Shown one piece after another: positions 59,249 to 64,000 of a stretch of DNA of 64,000 bases. Under the pieces are notes generated by a model. That model was given only the letters and a program-made list of their open reading frames with translations. It made no database searches and was not told the DNA's origin. This stretch comes from CAYQJS01 sp964417895. Lineage in GTDB: Bacteria; Chloroflexota; UBA6077; SHYK01. A program made the translations under genes and the position numbers. Location: the NCBI GenBank assembly GCA_964417895.1, contig CAYQJS010000001.1, positions 1-64,000 of the forward strand. Reading direction: 5' to 3'. Each line of letters opens with the position of its first letter. Within the stretch, counting starts at the first letter, position 1.

Positions 59249-59442
59249 CGCTGCTGAAAAACCCGCTCACCCTGAGCTTGTGGTTCGACAGGCTCACCAG
59301 GAGCGGGGGCGGGCTCCCCAGGAGCGGGGGCGGGCTCACCACGAGCGGAACCCCGCTCATCCTGAGCTTGTCGAACCCCGCTCATCCTGAGCTTGTCGAA
59401 GGACAGGCCCACCACGAGCGGAACTCAACCTTTTTTCAGCAG
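59249..59442. mobile_element. MITE-like element with terminal inverted repeats and internal subrepeats
   Basis: The outer ends are CTGCTGAAAAA (59249-59259) and TTTTTTCAGCAG (59431-59442), perfect inverted copies over 11 bp. Inside are repeated gctcaccaggagcgggggcg-type units and two copies of a cgctcatcctgagcttgtcg unit. It has no coding capacity. A related truncated copy forms positions 1-107. Such non-autonomous elements need a transposase in trans, and none is present in the window. Confidence 0.75.
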
Positions 59443-59479
59443 ACTGTCAGGCTCGCGTTTGGCGCGCCGAGGCGTGTTG

Positions 59480-59486
59480 GCTATAT
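59480..59486 (+). promoter_or_regulatory. Putative -10 TATATAA before the ABC ATPase
   Basis: TATATAAG lies 9 bp upstream of ATG 59496, just after the MITE-like element, and no ribosome-binding site is evident. If it is a -10, transcription would begin at or next to the start codon, giving a leaderless mRNA. Weak evidence. Confidence 0.35.
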
Positions 59487-59495
59487 AAGATTGCC

Positions 59496-60449
59496 ATGAT
59501 TACAGTCGACCATCTCACGAAGCACTACGGCAGGATAGCGGCCGTGGACGACATCTCCTTTGAGGTCCCGAAAGGCGAGATCCTCGGGTTCCTGGGCCCC
59601 AACGGCGCTGGTAAGACCACGACGATGCGCATCCTGACGGGTTACATGCCGCCCACGAGCGGCCAGGCCACCGTCGCCGGATACGATGTCTTCAAGCAGT
59701 CGCTCGAAGCGCGCCGACATATTGGCTACCTGCCTGAGACCGTTCCGCTCTATCCGGAGATGACCCCCAGGGCGTATCTCGACTTCTTCGGGAAGATCCG
59801 GGGGCTGGACGCGAGGACGCGGCGCCTGAGAATCGACGATGTTGCCGACAAGTGCAAGATCGGCGACGTCATGAACCGACTCATCGGCAAGCTGTCCAAG
59901 GGATACCGCCAGCGCGTTGGGCTCGCGCAGGCGTTGCTCCCTAACCCGGACGTGCTGGTCTTGGACGAGCCCACTATCGGCCTCGACCCGCGCCAGATCG
60001 TCGAGACACGGCAGGTGATCCGAAACCTGCGGGGCGATCACACGGTCATCCTCAGCACACACATCCTCCCGGAAGTCTCGATGACGTGCGAACGCGTAAT
60101 CATCATCAACAGAGGCAAGGTGGCCGCCATCGATACGCCCGAGAACCTGCAGCGGCGTATGCGAGGCTCCGACATGGTGGACGTCGACGTACGCGGCCCG
60201 GCTGAAGCTGTCCATGCGGCCTTGCAGGCCATCCCGGAGGTGATCGCGGTTCGCGAGCGCGCCAACGGGCCCGACGCCAGTATCTTCTCCGTCGACTGCG
60301 CCGTCGGTACTGACGTGCGGGAGCGGATCGCCAGCACCATCGTGCAGCGTGGCTGGGGACTCCGCGACCTGCGCGCCGCGTCCGTCAGCCTGGAGGAAGT
60401 CTTCGTCCAGCTCGTCACCACGGAGCCCGCAACTTCGGTGGCGACTTAG
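59496..60449 (+). CDS. ABC exporter ATPase (GldA-like)
   Basis: 317 aa. Walker A GPNGAGKTTTMR, Q-loop YLPETVPLYPEM, signature LSKGYRQRVGLAQALL, Walker B VLVLDEPTIGLD, switch His LSTHILPEVSMTC. YLPETVPLYPEM is typical of the GldA/NosF group. With the next three genes it forms a GldA-GldF-GldG-DUF4340 set. In gliding bacteroidetes such genes are needed for motility, but here they probably serve an unspecified export or envelope role. Confidence 0.9.
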   Translation: MITVDHLTKHYGRIAAVDDISFEVPKGEILGFLGPNGAGKTTTMRILTGYMPPTSGQATVAGYDVFKQSLEARRHIGYLPETVPLYPEMTPRAYLDFFGKIRGLDARTRRLRIDDVADKCKIGDVMNRLIGKLSKGYRQRVGLAQALLPNPDVLVLDEPTIGLDPRQIVETRQVIRNLRGDHTVILSTHILPEVSMTCERVIIINRGKVAAIDTPENLQRRMRGSDMVDVDVRGPAEAVHAALQAIPEVIAVRERANGPDASIFSVDCAVGTDVRERIASTIVQRGWGLRDLRAASVSLEEVFVQLVTTEPATSVAT

Positions 60450-60487
60450 AGTGGGGCACTCCCTACTCCGGTCGGAGGAAATCTGTC

Positions 60488-61264
60488 ATGGTTGCTAAAG
60501 CCGAGAGTCCGGCGCGAGTCACTCGCTCTGTGAGCCTGCCAGTGCCAAGCCTCATCCGCAATATCGTCGCCGTCGCCGAGCGCGAAGTTCGGTCGTACTT
60601 CACGTCGCCCGTTGCGTGGGTCGTGACGGCGATGTTCATTGCCATGTGGGGCTACCTGTTCGCCGCCATCGTGAGCGGGGGTCGCGAAGCCAATCTGCGC
60701 CCGCTGCTCAGCAACGTGAGCGTCACCTTCTTGTTCGCCGCGCCGCTCCTGACCATGCGCCTCCTGGCGGAGGAAGCGCGCACCGGCACGTTGGAGCTCC
60801 TGCTGACGCAGCCGCTGCGCGACGTTGAGCTCGTCATGGGGAAGTACTTCGGCAGCATTGTCTTCCTCCTATTCATGCTGGCGATGACGCTCTACTTCCC
60901 CATCCTGCTGGAGAGGTTCGGCAATCCCGACGAAGGACCTATAGTTGGCGGCTACATCGGCGTGCTCCTGCAGGGCATGGCATTCCTCGCCATTGGGCTC
61001 ATGGCCTCGGCCATGAGCGCCAACCAGATCATCGCCGCGGCGATCACCTTCGTGAGCCTGCTCATGCTATGGCTGGCCGACGCGCTCTCGCGGGTGCTCA
61101 CCGGGCCCGCTTCGCAGGTAGCGCAGTACATCAGCATCACCAAGCGTTTTGAGGACATGCCCCGCGGCATCATCGACACCAAAGACGTCATCTTCTTCCT
61201 CACGGTCATCGTCGCCTGTCTCTTCATCACCACCCAGCTTGTTGGAGCACGACGGTGGCGGTAA
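60488..61264 (+). CDS. ABC-2 type permease (GldF-like)
   Basis: 258 aa, ATG with site gtcggagga. Six hydrophobic segments, the first in VAWVVTAMFIAMWGYLFAAI. The sequence GTLELLLTQPLRDVELVMGK is typical of ABC-2 permeases. It ends overlapping the next gene by 10 bp. It forms the membrane part of the exporter with the ATPase upstream. Confidence 0.88.
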   Translation: MVAKAESPARVTRSVSLPVPSLIRNIVAVAEREVRSYFTSPVAWVVTAMFIAMWGYLFAAIVSGGREANLRPLLSNVSVTFLFAAPLLTMRLLAEEARTGTLELLLTQPLRDVELVMGKYFGSIVFLLFMLAMTLYFPILLERFGNPDEGPIVGGYIGVLLQGMAFLAIGLMASAMSANQIIAAAITFVSLLMLWLADALSRVLTGPASQVAQYISITKRFEDMPRGIIDTKDVIFFLTVIVACLFITTQLVGARRWR

Positions 61265-62859
61265 ACCAACCTCGACCTGCCGGAGGCGGCTGGCTCGACT
61301 GGATTCGCGTTCCCTTCGCCGCCATTGGCGGTCTGGGGCTGCTGCTAGCCGGAGCCTTCGCCCTGGTGGCCGGCGAGTTCAGTGTTCCCTCGCGCCTGGC
61401 GCTCGCCGCCGGGATTCTGCTCCTCGGCATGTACATTGCCATCGATCCTGCCAAGGCCTGGGGGGCCCTACGTAGCCGGGAGTCGGTGTACGGATCGAAC
61501 GCCGTTCTCATCTCAGTCGTCTTCATCGGCATCCTGGTCGTGGTCAACGTCTTTGCCAATCGATTCCACCAGCGCTGGGATCTGACCGCGCAGCGGGACT
61601 TCTCGCTGTCGGACGCGACCCTCAAGCAACTGCGTGAGCTGCCGGCGCCCGTCCATGCCACAGCGTTCTTCTCAGGCGGCTTGAGGGACAGGCAAAGGAC
61701 CGAGGACCTGCTCAAGGAATACGAAGCCCGTTCGGAGGGGAGTCTGACCTGGGAGATGGTAGATACGTTTGCCGACCCGGTTCGCCCACGCCTCGAGGCT
61801 GTCAACGTCGACGGAACGATCCGCTTTCGCTGGCGCGACCCAGGCAGGGAGGGCAAGCAGGACACTATCACCTCTGACGAGGCCCACATCACTACCGCGC
61901 TGATCAAGCTCGTGAACCCGACGCCGCTCAAGATCTACTACATCACGGGCCATGGCGAACGGGAATTGGAGAAGTTCGACGATGAGGGTTACTCGGATCT
62001 CAAGACGCAGATCCAGGCCGACAACTTCATCGTCGAGGCGCTCAACGTGCTGGCGACTCAGCGCATCCCTGATGATGCGGCGGCCATCATCCTGGCGGCC
62101 CCCAAGACACCGCTTCTCGAACAAGAACTCGAGGCCATCAAGCGGTACCTCGACGGCAAGGGGCGCATGATTCTCATGGTTGACGCCTTCCAGGTCGAAT
62201 CCAATGCTGAGGAGATTATCAAGCGCTGGGATCTGAGCCTGGGAAAGGGCGTAGCCGTCGATCCAGTGAGTTCGCTGCAGCAGAGCCCTGCCACGTTGAT
62301 CGTGCAGCGCTACGGGCTGCACTCGATCGTGAAGGATCTTGGGGTCATCACCGTCATGCCAGCCGCCACGACCGTCGAGATCCCCAACATGATCAAGCGG
62401 GGGGTGGACGTCAACAGCCTGGCCATGACCTTCGACACCCGTTCGTGGCTTGAAACGAACACGAGCCCGATCAGTTTCGATGAGGGTGAGGACAAGAAGG
62501 GCCCTTTGACGCTGGCCGTGGCAGTGGAAGAGGTCGACAACCCACCGACGGAGGACCTGCCGCCTGGCTTCGAGGATCCCAATAAACGGGTCAAGAACCG
62601 CGCGGTTATCATCGGCACGTCGGAGATGGGCATCAATGGCCTAGTCAAGCAGCCGATCGGCAATCGCGATTTCATCCTGAACTCGCTGAACTGGGTCACT
62701 CAGACCGACCAACTGATCTCGACGCGGCCCCGCATCGAGGAGCGACGCACGCTCTTCCTCACTCCTACTGAAAGCAACTTTGTCTTCTACTCCAGCTTCA
62801 TCTTCTTCCCGCTCGTGCTGCTAGGGCTTGGAGCACTCGTCTGGTGGACGCGCCGCTGA
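61255..62859 (+). CDS. GldG-like ABC-associated protein (ABC_transp_aux domain)
   Basis: 534 aa from GTG 61255. Two N-terminal membrane segments (AAIGGLGLLLAGAFALVAGE and LISVVFIGILVVVNVFANRF), a large external region including FSLSDATLKQLRELPAPVHA and ITTALIKLVNPTPLKIYYIT plus HGERELEKFDDEGYSDLKTQ, and a C-terminal helix (VFYSSFIFFPLVLLGLGALV). This is the GldG/DUF4350-like periplasmic-domain family that accompanies ABC-2 exporters. It is cotranslated with the permease. Confidence 0.88.
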   Translation: MAVNQPRPAGGGWLDWIRVPFAAIGGLGLLLAGAFALVAGEFSVPSRLALAAGILLLGMYIAIDPAKAWGALRSRESVYGSNAVLISVVFIGILVVVNVFANRFHQRWDLTAQRDFSLSDATLKQLRELPAPVHATAFFSGGLRDRQRTEDLLKEYEARSEGSLTWEMVDTFADPVRPRLEAVNVDGTIRFRWRDPGREGKQDTITSDEAHITTALIKLVNPTPLKIYYITGHGERELEKFDDEGYSDLKTQIQADNFIVEALNVLATQRIPDDAAAIILAAPKTPLLEQELEAIKRYLDGKGRMILMVDAFQVESNAEEIIKRWDLSLGKGVAVDPVSSLQQSPATLIVQRYGLHSIVKDLGVITVMPAATTVEIPNMIKRGVDVNSLAMTFDTRSWLETNTSPISFDEGEDKKGPLTLAVAVEEVDNPPTEDLPPGFEDPNKRVKNRAVIIGTSEMGINGLVKQPIGNRDFILNSLNWVTQTDQLISTRPRIEERRTLFLTPTESNFVFYSSFIFFPLVLLGLGALVWWTRR

Positions 62860-62860
62860 G

Positions 62861-63532
62861 ATGGCCCGAACCACAATCACTATGGTCATCGTCCTCGCGG
62901 TGATGGCCGGCGGTGCCTGGGCCTTGGACGCCACGAACCCGCCGCCGGCCACCGATCAGGTGTACGTCCTGGAAGTGAAAGATGCCGATGTCCAGCGACT
63001 GGAGCTGACGGCCGTGGGAGGATCGACAGCCTTCGAGCGAGCCGAGCCCTTCGGCTGGAAGTTCGCCGACTCGGGAAACCAGGCGGACCTGAGTCGGGTG
63101 AGTAGCGTCGTCAATCGTCTCGCGCGGCTGCGAAGCTCCGCGAAAGTGACCGACAGCGCCACTGACCTCTCACTGTATGGGCTTGCACCCCCTGCCATCA
63201 CAGCCACGCTTACCATGAAGGATGCTACGGTTCACAAGGTGTTGATCGGCAATAAGACGGTGAATGACGCTGCCTATTACGCGATGGTGGACGGCCGCGG
63301 CGAAGTGCACACGATCAATACGCTCGTCGTCGGAGACACTGAGAAACTCGTGTCGGAGCCGCCTGTGCCAACGCCGACACCTGATCCGTCGCAGTCTCCA
63401 ACACCCACGCCGGAGGGGGCGCGCACGGCCACGCCGATCAGAACTGCCACGCCTGAAGCGGCCGCCCCGCAGACCCCGCCCGGCACCCCGACTCCGACGA
63501 TCGGGCTGCCGGCTCCCACGCTGGGCGAGTGA
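62861..63532 (+). CDS. DUF4340 domain protein
   Basis: 223 aa from ATG 62861. N-terminal membrane anchor (TITMVIVLAVMAGGAWALDA), then a DUF4340 domain with DVQRLELTAVGGSTAFERAE, NQADLSRVSSVVNRLARLRS and LSLYGLAPPAITATLTMKDA. DUF4340 proteins travel with GldG-like genes. The C-terminal 60 residues or so are Thr/Pro-rich (PTPTPDPSQSPTPTPEGART), probably a spacer outside the membrane. It overlaps the endonuclease gene by 4 bp (GTGA). Confidence 0.85.
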   Translation: MARTTITMVIVLAVMAGGAWALDATNPPPATDQVYVLEVKDADVQRLELTAVGGSTAFERAEPFGWKFADSGNQADLSRVSSVVNRLARLRSSAKVTDSATDLSLYGLAPPAITATLTMKDATVHKVLIGNKTVNDAAYYAMVDGRGEVHTINTLVVGDTEKLVSEPPVPTPTPDPSQSPTPTPEGARTATPIRTATPEAAAPQTPPGTPTPTIGLPAPTLGE

Positions 63533-64000
63533 CTCCCACACGAACCGGCGGCGACCTCCTCGACGAGCTGCACGACCGGCTCCTCGCCTTCTACGGCGAG
63601 CCGCCGCCGCGGTTCCTGCAGGACCCCCTCTCCGAGCTGATCCAAACGGTGCTCTCGCAGAACACCGCGGACGTCAACTCCGATCGAGCGTACGCCAGCC
63701 TGATGGAGCGCTTCGGTGGTGACTGGGACGCCGTGCGAGCTGCGCCGGTCGATCAGGTGGCGGATGCGATCCGGAGAGGTGGCCTGGCAGAGATCAAGGC
63801 GGCGCGTATCAAGTCGATCCTGGATCGGATCGCCGAGACCGTTGGCGAGCTGGACCTGGCGTTTCTCCGCGACACGTCAATGGAAGAAGGCCGTACCTTT
63901 CTCAGATCCCTGGGGGGTGTTGGGCCAAAGACGGCCGCATGCGTTCTCCTCTTCTCCTGCGGGAAGCCCGCCCTGCCCGTTGATACCCACGTGCACCGGG
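63529..64000 (+). CDS. nth: Endonuclease III (HhH-GPD DNA glycosylase), 3' end outside window
   Basis: Starts at GTG 63529 and runs past the window edge; 157 codons are visible. SELIQTVLSQNTADVNSDRA is the opening helix set. GGVGPKTAACVLLFS is the helix-hairpin-helix with the catalytic lysine. LPVDTHVHR holds the catalytic aspartate. The Fe-S cysteine cluster expected at the C-terminus is beyond the edge. It excises oxidised pyrimidines. Confidence 0.93.
   Translation, partial: MTPTRTGGDLLDELHDRLLAFYGEPPPRFLQDPLSELIQTVLSQNTADVNSDRAYASLMERFGGDWDAVRAAPVDQVADAIRRGGLAEIKAARIKSILDRIAETVGELDLAFLRDTSMEEGRTFLRSLGGVGPKTAACVLLFSCGKPALPVDTHVHR

Overview
This 64 kb window is a gene-dense, high-GC bacterial chromosome segment with many GTG and TTG starts, 4-bp ATGA/GTGA gene overlaps and short intergenic gaps. 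I see no phage genes, transposases, rRNA or tRNA genes. The gene set is SelA, an O2-sensing-type Rrf2 regulator with a SufBCD-U-T-S cluster, DUF2851, an ECF sigma factor with a DUF5667-like partner, subtilases with WxxG/QNxG repeat tails, GldA/F/G-DUF4340 and a CopC-CopD fusion. This mix fits Chloroflexota or a neighbouring terrabacterial lineage best. That placement is inference from gene content, not a phylogenetic result.

Layout. 1-7.7 kb: selA, then a glycan-assembly run (a GT2-GT9 fusion and two more GT9 heptosyltransferase-type enzymes), a zinc-finger membrane protein and a FlK-type thioesterase. 7.7-19.1 kb: housekeeping and orphan genes, namely DUF2851 with an Xre regulator, an FAD oxidoreductase, pheA, a putative diiron protein, ligA, a lipoprotein cyclophilin, a methyltransferase, and an S41-like protein that lacks the catalytic lysine. 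19.2-22.6 kb: an OpuC/Osm-type compatible-solute ABC transporter. 22.6-30.0 kb: a minus-strand set that looks catabolic, with a family-5 solute-binding lipoprotein, an M29/NicX-like protein, a two-domain VOC dioxygenase-like protein, two FAH-family hydrolases and an NHL beta-propeller. 30.1-34.9 kb: an SPFH protein, an epimerase, a VapBC pair and a bifunctional aldolase/dehydrogenase.

35.0-46.3 kb is a sulfur and cofactor region. It runs Rrf2 regulator, sufB, sufC, sufD, sufU, sufT, moaA, sufS, a second sufU, a DsrE-like protein, an alpha/beta hydrolase, larB and larC. sufB is broken by a net 25-nt loss that removes a conserved motif and shifts the frame. larB and larC belong to the nickel-pincer nucleotide pathway, but larE and larA are not in the window. 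46.3-64 kb: two GT2 glycosyltransferases, metG, the sigma factor pair, Trm112, two tandem subtilases, CopC-CopD, TlpA, a MetE-like enzyme, a Gld-type ABC exporter module and the 5' part of endonuclease III.

Three points stand out. First, the upstream member of the tandem subtilase pair has lost both the catalytic His and the catalytic Ser, while the downstream member is intact. Second, many intergenic and some coding repeats share a strict 7-nt period (ggcaata, ggggaca, cccccga and cctcacg families). Some run in frame through glycosyltransferase genes, and one forms a perfect 27-bp hairpin between convergent genes. Third, a 194-bp MITE-like element with terminal CTGCTGAAAAA inverted repeats lies at 59.25-59.44 kb, and a related truncated copy forms the left edge of the window.
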